A stretch of 57,319 nt of DNA from an uncultured Oscillibacter sp. (lineage in GTDB: Bacteria > Bacillota > Clostridia > Oscillospirales > Oscillospiraceae): positions 1 through 57,319 of the forward strand of contig CAKTMK010000013.1 in NCBI GenBank assembly GCA_934574045.1. Direction: 5' to 3'. Shown in pieces: positions 42,002-49,767 of the stretch. Numbering within the stretch: the stretch's first letter is position 1; each line of letters starts with the position of its first letter. Both the position numbers and the translations under genes were made by a program. Below the pieces are notes generated by a model. It had not been told where the DNA came from. It made no database searches and saw nothing but the letters and a program-made list of their open reading frames with translations.

Positions 42002-42943
42002 TTACTTCTGAGCGGCGTCGCTCTCCATCAGCGTCTTGGCGCTGGCGGCAAGACCGGCCAGCCCCTGGATCTCGGAGGGGACGATGATCTTGGTGGCCTT
42101 TCCGTCGGCGACCTTGACCATGGTTTCCAGCGCGCGCAGCTTGATGACCTGATCGTTGGGAGAGGCCTCGTTGAGGAGCTTCAGCGCGTCGGCGGTGGCC
42201 TGCTGGACCTTGAGGATGGCCTGCGCCTCGGCCTCGGCGGCCATGATGCGGGCCTCCTTTTCGCCCTCCGCCTTCAGGATGGCGGCCTGCTTCTCAGCGT
42301 CCGCCCGCAGGATGGCGGACTCCTTCTCGCCCTGCGCCACAAGGATCTGGCTCTGCTTGGTGCCCTCAGCCTGCAGGATGGATTCGCGGCGCTCGCGCTC
42401 CGCCTTCATCTGCTTTTCCATGGCGTTCTGGATCTCCTTGGGCGGGATGATGTTCTTCAGCTCCACGCGGTTGACCTTGATGCCCCACGGATCGGTGGCC
42501 TCGTCCAGAATGGCGCGCATCCGGGTGTTGATGGTGTCGCGGGAGGTGAGGGACTGGTCCAGCTCCATGTCGCCGATGATGTTGCGCAGGGTGGTGGCGG
42601 TCAGGTTCTCGATGGCGTTCATGGGCCGCTCCACACCGTAGGTATACAGCTTGGGATCGGTGATCTGGAAGTAGATCACGGTGTCGATCTGCATGGTGAC
42701 GTTATCCTTGGTGATGACGGGCTGGGGGGCGAAATCCGCCACCTGCTCTTTCAGAGAGACCCGCTTGGCCACCCGTTCGATAAAGGGCACCTTAAAGTGC
42801 AGGCCCACGTTCCAGATGGCTCGGAACGCGCCCAGACGCTCCACCACATAGGCCTTGGACTGCTGGACGATGACGATGTTGCTGACCACCAGAATCAGGA
42901 CCAGAATTCCCAGAACGATCAGCGCAATGGTTTTCAGACTCAT
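42002..42943 (-). CDS. SPFH/Band 7 membrane scaffold protein (stomatin/QmcA type)
   Basis: A 313-residue protein with an N-terminal membrane anchor (residues ~5-25), the Band 7 domain (AYVVERLGAFRAIWNVGLHF, then LKEQVADFAPQPVITKDNV) and a long Ala/Glu/Lys coiled coil from ~185 to 255. It is expected to form oligomeric cages in functional membrane microdomains and to influence membrane proteases. Its start overlaps the nfeD stop by four bases, the classic NfeD-stomatin pair. Confidence 0.94.
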   Translation of the reverse strand: MSLKTIALIVLGILVLILVVSNIVIVQQSKAYVVERLGAFRAIWNVGLHFKVPFIERVAKRVSLKEQVADFAPQPVITKDNVTMQIDTVIYFQITDPKLYTYGVERPMNAIENLTATTLRNIIGDMELDQSLTSRDTINTRMRAILDEATDPWGIKVNRVELKNIIPPKEIQNAMEKQMKAERERRESILQAEGTKQSQILVAQGEKESAILRADAEKQAAILKAEGEKEARIMAAEAEAQAILKVQQATADALKLLNEASPNDQVIKLRALETMVKVADGKATKIIVPSEIQGLAGLAASAKTLMESDAAQK

Positions 42944-43389
42944 ACTTGTACATTCTCCCTCTCATTTGATTTTTCAACAAAGAGCTTTACGCCCTCCATT
43001 TTTATGATCCGGACCATCTGCCCCTTGGGCAGGATGGAGCCGTCCGCGCTGCGGGCGGTCCACGTTTTCCCGTCCACATACACCGCGCCGGAGGCGATGG
43101 AGTTGTCCACCGTCTCCGTCACCCGTCCGGAGGCGCCGATTACCCGGTCCAGATTGGTGGGGACGGGCTTTCCGGCCCGCAGCTTTTTCACCAGCGGGCG
43201 CGTGGCGACCAGCGCCAGCGCGGAGACGATCAGAAACACGGCGAACTGCACGGCGAGGGCCGCGTTCAGCAGCGCCGCGATCAGCGCGGCGGCGGCGCCC
43301 AGCACGAACCAGATGGATACAAGGCCCGCCGTGACGCCTTCGACCACGCCGAAAAATACGATGGCGCCGAGCCAGAACCAGAACACCAT
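42940..43389 (-). CDS. NfeD-like membrane protein
   Basis: A 149-residue short NfeD (NfeD1b type). Three hydrophobic helices occupy residues ~1-72 (FWLGAIVFFGVVEGVTAG and onward). A C-terminal OB fold follows, with VIGASGRVTETVDNSIASG and GQMVRIIKMEGVKLFVE. It partners the SPFH protein encoded immediately downstream. AGGAGG precedes the ATG. A TATACT at 43474-43479 on the minus strand may be its -10 box, with no clear -35. Confidence 0.92.
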   Translation of the reverse strand: MVFWFWLGAIVFFGVVEGVTAGLVSIWFVLGAAAALIAALLNAALAVQFAVFLIVSALALVATRPLVKKLRAGKPVPTNLDRVIGASGRVTETVDNSIASGAVYVDGKTWTARSADGSILPKGQMVRIIKMEGVKLFVEKSNERENVQV

Positions 43390-43528
43390 GGGAAAGACCT
43401 CCTTTTTTCAAAGCGCGCGCCGGCGCGGACGGAAAGCGCCCGGCCGCGGCGCGCGCAGTCAGCTTGTAAGCTCAGTATAACATAGCTCTCCGGAAAAAGA
43501 AAGCGTCATTTTCTTCCCGCGCCCCGCG

Positions 43529-43557
43529 TTGCAAACCGCGCGGATATCTGGTATAGT
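43529..43557 (+). promoter_or_regulatory. Sigma-A promoter of the rRNA methyltransferase gene
   Basis: TTGCAA (43529-43534), 17 bases, TATAGT (43552-43557). Confidence 0.7.
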
Positions 43558-43618
43558 ACACTGGGAGCGGGCCGGACCGGCCCCGCCCCGATCTGCTTGA
43601 TTTATGAGGAGGCGCGCC

Positions 43619-44728
43619 ATGACGCTGACGGTACCCTGCCTGTTCGGACTGGAAAGTCTGGTGGCGGACGAGATGAAACGGCTGGACCTGAAGGAGGTCC
43701 GCGCGGAAAACGGGCGGGTCCACTGCCGGGGGACGCTGGCCGACGTGGCCCGGCTGAACATCAATCTGCGCTGCGGCGCGCGGGTGCTGATGGAGCTGGG
43801 CAGCTTCCCGGCCCGGGACTTCGAGGCCCTTTTTCAGGGCGTGTACGCCCTGCCGTGGGAGGACTATATCCCCCGGGACGGCGAGTTCCCCGTCAAGGGC
43901 TATTCCCTCAATTCCCAGCTCCACTCCGTTCCCGCCTGTCAGGCCATCGTGAAAAAGGCGTCCGCCAGACGGCTGGGGGAGCGGTACGGACTGGAGACGC
44001 TGCCGGAGTCCGGCAGCCGCTATCAGATCCAGTTCTCCATCGTCAAGGACGTGGCCACGCTGTATCTGGACACCTCCGGCGAGGGACTTTACAAGCGGGG
44101 CTACCGCGCGCAGAACATGGGCGCGCCCCTGCGGGAGACGCTGGCGGCGGCGTTGGTGCTGCTGTCCCGCTACCGGGGGAAGGACCCGTTCTGCGACCCG
44201 TTCTGCGGCTCCGGCACCATCCCCATCGAGGCGGCGCTGATCGCAAAGAACCGCGCGCCGGGGCTGGAGCGCAGCTTCTCCGCCCAGCGGTGGAAGAACA
44301 TGGACGCCAGACTCTGGATGGACGCGGCGGACGAGGCCATGGACCGGGAGTTCCACGGGCAGTATGACATCTGGGGCGGCGATATCGACCCGGACGCCGT
44401 GGCGCTGGCGCGGCACAACGCCCAGCTCGCCGGAGTGGACGACTGCGTGCGCTTCGAGGTGGCCGACGCGGCGGCCTTCCATCGGAACAGCGAATACGGG
44501 CAGGTGGCGACCAACCCGCCCTACGGCGAGCGCCTGATGGAAAAGGCGGAGGCAGAGGAGCTGTACCGCGTGTTCGGCGCGGCCTGCCGGGAGCTGCCGC
44601 CCAAGTGGCGGGTACTGGTGCTCTCATCCCACACGGAATTTGAGCGGGCTTTCGGCCGTCCGGCGGACAAGAAGCGCAAGCTCTATAACGGAATGCTCAA
44701 GTGTGACCTGTTCATGTACGGGAGATGA
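43619..44728 (+). CDS. THUMP-domain 23S rRNA guanine-N2 methyltransferase (RlmL N-terminal/YpsC type)
   Basis: A 369-residue SAM enzyme. An N-terminal ferredoxin-like plus THUMP region (residues ~1-150) is followed by the UPF0020 methyltransferase fold: DPFCGSGTIPIEAALIA near residue 196, GGDIDPDAVALARHNA, and the catalytic NPPYGERL near residue 299. It most likely makes m2G in 23S rRNA, as YpsC and the N-terminal half of RlmL do. The second RlmK half is absent, as normal in Firmicutes. The ATG at 43619 follows GAGGAGGCGCGCC. Confidence 0.92.
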   Translation: MTLTVPCLFGLESLVADEMKRLDLKEVRAENGRVHCRGTLADVARLNINLRCGARVLMELGSFPARDFEALFQGVYALPWEDYIPRDGEFPVKGYSLNSQLHSVPACQAIVKKASARRLGERYGLETLPESGSRYQIQFSIVKDVATLYLDTSGEGLYKRGYRAQNMGAPLRETLAAALVLLSRYRGKDPFCDPFCGSGTIPIEAALIAKNRAPGLERSFSAQRWKNMDARLWMDAADEAMDREFHGQYDIWGGDIDPDAVALARHNAQLAGVDDCVRFEVADAAAFHRNSEYGQVATNPPYGERLMEKAEAEELYRVFGAACRELPPKWRVLVLSSHTEFERAFGRPADKKRKLYNGMLKCDLFMYGR

Positions 44729-44878
44729 CTGCGCGGGAAGCCGCGCCGGGCGCGCTTCGGCAGGGACGGGCGGCTTTCGCCGGGGGGCGCTTTCACGTGA
44801 GGAGCCGCCGCATCCGCGTGAACCCTTTCCTTGGAACCGCCTTTTACGGAAGAGAGAGGCATTCTGCGAACATATCGC

Positions 44879-44914
44879 AAGGGCCGGAGCCGCATTCCGC
44901 GGCTCCGGCCCTTT
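44879..44914 (+). terminator. Terminator of the rRNA methyltransferase gene
   Basis: A 13-bp stem (GGGCCGGAGCCGC, loop ATTCC), extended by AA/TT, ends in TTTCTT. It is ~150 bases past the stop codon; the stretch between has no gene. Confidence 0.75.
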
Positions 44915-44989
44915 CTTCTATTCTATGTTGCGATGTGGCGATGCGCCGTTTTGAGCAGCCCCGTGCGCGGAAAGCCGCCGCGCGGCGGA

Positions 44990-45574
44990 CTACTTTTTGA
45001 AGAAGTGGAAATCGCAGCAGTCTCCGCCATAGCCCAGCGTTTTCGCGCGCGTGAAGCCCAGCTTTTTCAATCCGCCGTAGGTCACGTTGTCCACGTCGCA
45101 GAACAGGCGGCACAGCTCCGGGCAGCCATTTTCCACGCAGGCGGAGTGCCACAGGCACCGCCGGATCGTGACGTCGAACCAGCCCCGGCCCCACGCCTGC
45201 GTGCTCTCCTGCAGGTCGGTCGTGCGCATGATGCGGAGGAAAATGCGGCTGTAAAGGAAGTAAAACCCCGGAACAGCCTCCAGTTTCGCCGTAGCTGCGT
45301 GCTTTTCCGCCCCGACCCGGTCAAGCATATAGCTTCGCATATGCGCATACGCGTCCTCCTTGGAAAGGCCGCTCTGCCCCAGCGCCTGATACAGCGCGAC
45401 GCGGGGGAGGATTGTCTGAACGAGGGTTTCCATCTGGGCTTTCGACCGGTTCTCCGTGCGCTCAATGAGCGCGCCGAGCAATTTCTCCTGCCGGGCGGAC
45501 AGGGCTTCGCCCCGGGCGCTTCCGAAGGTCTCGGTCAGAAACGCCCGGATCTGCTTTTGCTGCTTTATTTTCAT
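44990..45574 (-). CDS. L-2-amino-thiazoline-4-carboxylate hydrolase family protein
   Basis: A 194-residue soluble helical protein. The C-terminal region matches the ATC-hydrolase family: a Trp/Phe-rich centre (GRGWFDVTIRRCLWHSAC), ELCRLFCDVDNVTYGGL and the terminal GYGGDCCDFHFF. Family members in Clostridia are of uncertain function; the founding enzyme opens aminothiazoline carboxylate to N-carbamoyl-cysteine. Cysteines are frequent (six in the last 60 residues). The start at 45574 (MKIKQQKQIRAF) has only a weak AAAGAAG site; an ATG 11 codons upstream is an alternative. A weak TTGCGG/TACGAT promoter lies around 45600-45640. Confidence 0.75.
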   Translation of the reverse strand: MKIKQQKQIRAFLTETFGSARGEALSARQEKLLGALIERTENRSKAQMETLVQTILPRVALYQALGQSGLSKEDAYAHMRSYMLDRVGAEKHAATAKLEAVPGFYFLYSRIFLRIMRTTDLQESTQAWGRGWFDVTIRRCLWHSACVENGCPELCRLFCDVDNVTYGGLKKLGFTRAKTLGYGGDCCDFHFFKK

Positions 45575-45670
45575 CAACAAAACACTTCTTTGACGGTTTT
45601 TCCCCATCGTAGCATACTTCGCCGCCCGCCGCAAGGACCGGCGGGGGACGGCGCCCGCCCGCGCGGACAC

Positions 45671-45697
45671 AAAAAAGCGCCGGGACAACTCCTGGCG
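45671..45697 (-). terminator. Tandem terminator T3
   Basis: On the minus strand CGCCAGGA pairs with TCCCGGCG (one G-T pair, loop GTTG), then a spacer C and TTTTTT. Confidence 0.7.
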
Positions 45698-45723
45698 AAA
45701 AAAGATGCCGCCCGCGGGGCGGC
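45698..45723 (-). terminator. Tandem terminator T2
   Basis: On the minus strand GCCGCCC and GGGCGGC pair around CGC, then ATC and TTTTTT. Confidence 0.75.
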
Positions 45724-45726
45724 CCG

Positions 45727-45767
45727 AAAAAACACCGACCCCCATCCGTCCAGCGCGGATGGGGGTC
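45727..45767 (-). terminator. Tandem terminator T1
   Basis: On the minus strand GACCCCCATCCG and CGGATGGGGGTC pair around CGCTGGA, then GGTG and TTTTTT. It is the first of three terminators in a row for a leftward transcript. Confidence 0.85.
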
Positions 45768-46161
45768 ACTTCTGACTGGGGTTTTCCGTCATACTGCTAC
45801 CTCTGCTTTCCTGGGATCGCGTCTGAAAGGCTGGGGGAAACGCTTCGCGGATAGGACCTTGCTGCGCCGGGGCCGCACAGGGATCTGAGACCGGGGATCG
45901 CTCGGAGAGGGGTCAACGTCCGGAACCATGGTGTACACGCAGACAGCTTGCTCTGGATGCTTCCAAAACGGAATCTCGTGACGCTCATAAGGATGAGTAC
46001 GGTTCGCGCTTGCCTTCTGCCGGGGACCGCTGGATCAGGGGACCGACTGCCGGGGACCGGAGACGCGGTGCAATGGGCTTGCCGGATCGCTTTCAGACGC
46101 GGCGGGGGAGAAATGAGCTGGGGCCTTGTGAGCTAGCCCATGGGACTCACTCCTTTCCTGT
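45727..46161 (-). ncRNA. Candidate structured non-coding RNA, about 430 nt, unknown class
   Basis: Between the fliB-like gene and the ATC-hydrolase gene lie 709 bases with no credible protein gene, yet with a complete leftward transcription unit: a strong promoter (46168-46196), this body, and three tandem terminators. CGCGTCTGAAAG (45818-45829) and CTTTCAGACGCG (46090-46101) are exact complements, a possible 12-bp stem closing a ~260-nt domain. Inside are CTGCCGGGGACCG twice (46017-46029 and 46047-46059), a third GGGGACCG (46038-46045), and local hairpins such as CTCAT-CCTT-ATGAG. Near the 5' end an AAGGAG site precedes a three-codon ATG GGC TAG. I find no RNase P, tmRNA, 6S or SRP signature. 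The best ORF inside (63 codons, 45797-45988) lacks a ribosome site. Confidence 0.6.
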
Positions 46162-46167
46162 GATTCT

Positions 46168-46196
46168 TATATACCATATTTCCCGGGCCAAGTCAA
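46168..46196 (-). promoter_or_regulatory. Strong sigma-A promoter of the candidate RNA
   Basis: On the minus strand TTGACT (46196-46191), 17 bases, TATATA (46173-46168). Just upstream lie GTAGA-CT-TCTAC (46206-46217) and the palindrome GCAATATTGC (46269-46278), possible regulator sites. Confidence 0.75.
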
Positions 46197-46283
46197 TGGA
46201 TTCCAGTAGACTTCTACAAAAACGAGATAGTAAACGTTTCAAAACTGTGCAGGATACACGATGCAAATGCAATATTGCGGCGC

Positions 46284-47309
46284 TCACACGGTCAACGTTC
46301 GCAGAAACGCGGCGGGCGGGAGCGGGCCGTCCGGCTGAAAGGCGGCGCGCAGCGCGTCCAGATTTTCTTCGTCGTGCTCGATCTCCCGGCAGTAGAGCCG
46401 CAGGGCCTCCGGCAGGGGGACGAGACTGGCTGCCCGCTCCACGGTCAGCGTGCTGAACAGGACGAACTGCATCCGGCCCAGCAGGTCCCCGTCGTTGACG
46501 GTCTTGAGGAAGTAGCGGAACAGGAAATACGCGGCGATCCGCTCCAGCGCTTTGTCCGGCGCAGCTCCGGGAACGGTCCGCTCCGCCCGGGCCAGCAGCG
46601 CCCGCCAGTCGCCGCCCAGGATCTCCAGACCGGCCAGCACGCTCCAGCCACGGGGGAACAGCCCCTCGCCGCCGGAGGGGACGGGCGGCTCCGGCGCAGG
46701 CCACGTCCGGCACAGGACGGGAAGCTCCTCCGCCGCGTCCGCGTCCAGATACTCCTGCGCGGCGGCGGCCAGCGTCAGGAGCCGGACAAAGCGGGCGTAC
46801 AGCGGCTGGGCGCGGTCCGCAAGGAGCGCGAACGCGGTCTCCCGGACGGCCAGCAGCGGCGCGAGCCACGGGTCGGCAGGCTCCTCCGGCTCGTCCGTCC
46901 GGCGTTCGGAAAAGGTCAGCGGCCCGTCAGCGGAGAGCAGCAGACGGCAGGCCTCCGGACAGGAGGCGCACAGGCTGATCTCCCGCAGGGGGCCGTATTC
47001 CTCGATGAACCGTGGATGGCTGCGGCAGACCTCGCTGGTAGCGCTCTCCCCCAGCGCCCGATGGATGGCGCACAGGCCATCCGCGTCCCAGAAGGGGCAG
47101 CGGCCGCTGTCCGTCAGGGCGAAGAAATCCTCGCCGTCCTCCGTCCGCAGCGCGGCCCGCAGCCGCTCTCCCAGCGGGCCGGGCAGCGCCCGGTAGCGCT
47201 GGGCGGACGCGGGGTCAATGACGATCTCCCACCCCTCGCAGCAGGAATGGGGACACGCCCCCGCCAGACAGCGGAACCGCGGATAGTAGTCCGGAACGCG
47301 CGTGCGCAT
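46284..47309 (-). CDS. FliB-like flagellin lysine-N-methylase family protein
   Basis: A 341-residue protein with the FliB/YkgJ-like cysteine-rich N terminus: CLAGACPHSCCEGW near residue 14, GRCPFWDADGLCAIH, SEVCRSHPRF and SLCASCPEACRLLL, followed by a long helical C terminus. FliB of Salmonella methylates flagellin lysines; clostridial homologues are common even without flagellar neighbours, and the cysteines suggest a metal or Fe-S site. No flagellar gene is in the window, so the substrate is open. AGGAGGG precedes the ATG. The 300-base gap to acpP holds no gene beyond the acpP promoter. Confidence 0.85.
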   Translation of the reverse strand: MRTRVPDYYPRFRCLAGACPHSCCEGWEIVIDPASAQRYRALPGPLGERLRAALRTEDGEDFFALTDSGRCPFWDADGLCAIHRALGESATSEVCRSHPRFIEEYGPLREISLCASCPEACRLLLSADGPLTFSERRTDEPEEPADPWLAPLLAVRETAFALLADRAQPLYARFVRLLTLAAAAQEYLDADAAEELPVLCRTWPAPEPPVPSGGEGLFPRGWSVLAGLEILGGDWRALLARAERTVPGAAPDKALERIAAYFLFRYFLKTVNDGDLLGRMQFVLFSTLTVERAASLVPLPEALRLYCREIEHDEENLDALRAAFQPDGPLPPAAFLRTLTV

Positions 47310-47514
47310 AAAAGCCCTCCTGTTCGGTCCGCCCATGTTTGCCCATCGGCGGATATGGATATACTTGGAACTGTGGACGGCGGCCCGCCGCCCGGCTGTC
47401 AGTTTACCACGTCTGCGGCCCGGACGCAACGCCGCGGCACGCTGCGGGCGTTCTGACAGGGCGGGACCGTCCGCCGGCGGGCAAAGACCGTCAAATTGCC
47501 GGACGGATCGCCTA

Positions 47515-47543
47515 TTGACAAACCGATGTGCAGCGGTTAAAAT
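47515..47543 (+). promoter_or_regulatory. Sigma-A promoter of acpP and the fatty acid operon
   Basis: TTGACA (47515-47520), 17 bases, TAAAAT (47538-47543), in a strongly AT-rich patch. Confidence 0.8.
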
Positions 47544-47555
47544 TACTTCAAACAA

Positions 47556-47579
47556 TTTAGTTTAATTTTTTTAACTAAA
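47556..47579. promoter_or_regulatory. Candidate FabT/MarR operator
   Basis: TTTAGTT (47556-47562), ten bases, AACTAAA (47573-47579) form an inverted repeat just after the acpP transcription start, in the place expected for the MarR-type fatty acid repressor encoded at the operon end. Confidence 0.5.
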
Positions 47580-47608
47580 AATTTTAAAATGAAAAGGAGC
47601 GTTTTTCA

Positions 47609-47839
47609 ATGAGCTTTGAACAGGTGCGCGACGTGATCGTGGAAACTCTGGCCTGCGAGGCCGATCAGGTGACGATGGAGGCCCGTCTGGCGGAGGATCT
47701 GGGGGCCGACTCTCTGGCCTCCGTGGAGCTGGTAATGGCACTGGAGGAGGCCACTGGCGTGACTATCTCCGACGACGAGCTGCCCAACCTCAAGACCGTG
47801 GGCGACATCGTGAACTATCTGGAGGCGCACAAGGCCTGA
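47609..47839 (+). CDS. acpP: Acyl carrier protein
   Basis: A 76-residue acidic carrier. The phosphopantetheine serine is in LGADSLASVEL near residue 36, and helix III carries the family IVNYLE. It holds growing acyl chains for the fab enzymes encoded downstream. AAAAGGAGCG precedes the ATG. A hairpin after its stop could keep ACP levels above those of the enzymes. Confidence 0.97.
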   Translation: MSFEQVRDVIVETLACEADQVTMEARLAEDLGADSLASVELVMALEEATGVTISDDELPNLKTVGDIVNYLEAHKA

Positions 47840-47858
47840 TCCGTCCGTGACCGGAACG

Positions 47859-47886
47859 AAAGGGAACCGCTGCCGGTTCCCTTTCT
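47859..47886 (+). terminator. Hairpin attenuator between acpP and accB
   Basis: An 11-bp stem (AAAGGGAACCG, loop CTGC) ends in TTTCT. The weak T-tract suggests partial termination, letting some transcripts run on into accB. Confidence 0.6.
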
Positions 47887-47953
47887 CATTCTGCGGCAGG
47901 GCCGCGGGAGGGCCGGACGGCTTTGCAGCGCGGAACGCGCGGAAAGGAGAGCC

Positions 47954-48376
47954 ATGACCAATTCTGAGATTTTTGAGCTGCTGGACCGCTTTGAGCGCAG
48001 CAGCGCCGTGACCATGAAGGTGTCCGTCGGCGGGGACACGCTGGAGCTGAGCCGGGCCGGATCGCCCGCGCCCGCCGCCCCGGCGGCCGCGCCCGCTGCG
48101 GCGGCTCCCGCAGCCGCCCCCGCTCCCGCGGAGGAAGGGCTTTTGATCCGTGCGCCGCTGGTGGGCACGTTTTACGCCGCCTCCGCACCCGGCCAGCCCC
48201 CGCTGGTCAAGCCGGGAGACACGGTGAAGAAGGGGCAGACCGTGTGCCTGATCGAGGCGATGAAGATGATGAGCGAGATCGCCGCCCCCTGCGACTGCGT
48301 GATCGAGGCGGCGCTGGCGAAGGACGGCGAGCTGCTGGCCTTTGACGCGCCCATCTTCCGATATCGGGAGGCCTGA
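47954..48376 (+). CDS. accB: Biotin carboxyl carrier protein of acetyl-CoA carboxylase
   Basis: A 140-residue carrier. The N-terminal ~35 residues bind biotin carboxylase. A Pro/Ala linker (residues ~38-60) leads to the biotinyl domain with the modified lysine in EAMKMMSE near residue 106. AAAGGAGAGCC precedes the ATG. It is followed two bases later by accC. Confidence 0.96.
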   Translation: MTNSEIFELLDRFERSSAVTMKVSVGGDTLELSRAGSPAPAAPAAAPAAAAPAAAPAPAEEGLLIRAPLVGTFYAASAPGQPPLVKPGDTVKKGQTVCLIEAMKMMSEIAAPCDCVIEAALAKDGELLAFDAPIFRYREA

Positions 48377-48378
48377 GT

Positions 48379-49767
48379 ATGTTCAAGCGCATTTTGATCG
48401 CCAACCGCGGCGAGATCGCGCTGCGGGTGCTGCGGGCCTGCCGGGAGATGGAGATCGAGACGGTGGCGGTCTATTCCACGGCGGATGCCGACGCGCTCCA
48501 CGTGCAGATGGCGACCCAGAGCGTGTGCATCGGCCCGCCCCGGGCGGCGGAGAGCTATCTCAATCAGGCGGCGCTGCTGACGGTGGCCAAGGCCACGGGC
48601 TGCGACGCGATCCATCCCGGATACGGCTTTTTGTCGGAGAACGCGGACTTTGCGGACGCCTGCGCCCGGGAGGGGCTGAAGTTCATCGGCCCCTCCGGCG
48701 ATACGATCCGCATGGCAGGCAGCAAGGCGGCCGCCTGCGCGCGGATGAAGGCGGCGGGCGTGCCCACTGTTCCCGGGTCCGACGGGCCGGTGGCCGACGC
48801 GGACGCCGCGCTGGAGATCGCGGAGCGGGTGGGCTATCCCGTGCTGCTCAAGGCCAGCGCCGGCGGCGGCGGACGGGGCATCCGCCGCGTGGATTCGCCG
48901 GAGGCGCTGCCCGCCGCGTTTCAGGAGGCCAGCGCCGAGGCGGCCGCTTGCTTCGGGGACGGGACGATGTACCTTGAAAAGTTCGTGACGGACCCCCGGC
49001 ACATCGAGTTTCAGATTCTGGCGGACAGTCAGGGCAGCACGATCCATCTCTACGACCGGGACTGCTCCGTGCAGCGCCGCAACCAGAAGCTCATCGAGGA
49101 GGCCCCGGCCCGCTGTCTCACGCCGGAGCTGCGGCGGGAGATGGGCGCGGCGGCGGTCCGGGCGGCAAAGGCCGTGGGCTATGAGAACGCGGGCACGGTG
49201 GAGTTTCTGCTGGCCGGGGACGGGAAGTTCTATTTCTGCGAGATGAACACCCGCATTCAGGTGGAGCACGGCGTCACCGAACTGGTCACCGGCGTGGATC
49301 TGGTGCGCCAGCAGATCCGCATCGCGGCGGGCCTGCCGCTGGGCCTGCGGCAGGAGGACGTGACCCTCACCGGCCACGCCATCGAGTGCCGCGTGAACGC
49401 GGAGGACCCGGCGGCGGGCTTCCGCCCCTGCCCGGGCATGGCCTCCTTCGTCCACTTCCCCGGCGGGACGGGCGTGCGTGTCGATTCTGCGCTCTACACC
49501 GGCTATACCATGCCGCCGTATTACGATTCGCTGGCGGCGAAGCTCCTGGTCCACGCGCCCACCCGGCTGGAGGCCATCCGCCGGATGCGCCGCGCGCTGG
49601 AGGAGCTGACCATCGAGGGCTTTGCCACCAACGCGGAGCTGAGCCATCTCATCCTGCATCATCCCGATTACGTCCGCGGCGCGTGCACCACCGCGTTTCT
49701 GGAGCAGCATCTTCAGGAGCTGGTGGACTGGAATCGCAGGGCGGAGGAAAGTGAGGGGGCGCAATGA
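48379..49767 (+). CDS. accC: Biotin carboxylase subunit of acetyl-CoA carboxylase
   Basis: A 462-residue ATP-grasp enzyme that carboxylates biotin on AccB. It starts MFKRILIANRGEIALRVLRA and shows the ATP-binding KASAGGGGRGIRRV near residue 155, DRDCSVQRRNQKLIEEAPA and the catalytic EMNTRIQVEHGVTE near residue 289. It overlaps accD by four bases. Confidence 0.97.
   Translation: MFKRILIANRGEIALRVLRACREMEIETVAVYSTADADALHVQMATQSVCIGPPRAAESYLNQAALLTVAKATGCDAIHPGYGFLSENADFADACAREGLKFIGPSGDTIRMAGSKAAACARMKAAGVPTVPGSDGPVADADAALEIAERVGYPVLLKASAGGGGRGIRRVDSPEALPAAFQEASAEAAACFGDGTMYLEKFVTDPRHIEFQILADSQGSTIHLYDRDCSVQRRNQKLIEEAPARCLTPELRREMGAAAVRAAKAVGYENAGTVEFLLAGDGKFYFCEMNTRIQVEHGVTELVTGVDLVRQQIRIAAGLPLGLRQEDVTLTGHAIECRVNAEDPAAGFRPCPGMASFVHFPGGTGVRVDSALYTGYTMPPYYDSLAAKLLVHAPTRLEAIRRMRRALEELTIEGFATNAELSHLILHHPDYVRGACTTAFLEQHLQELVDWNRRAEESEGAQ

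Noticed and set aside
45797..45988. 63-codon minus-strand frame inside the candidate RNA
   Set aside because: No ribosome-binding site, Arg/Ser/Pro-rich random-looking peptide, and it crosses one arm of the 12-bp long-range stem. The gap is better explained as RNA.
45727..46161. RNase P RNA, tmRNA, 6S RNA or SRP RNA
   Set aside because: I looked for the RNase P GAGGAAAGTCC core, a tRNA-like end or tag frame for tmRNA, and the typical lengths of 6S and SRP RNA. None fits.
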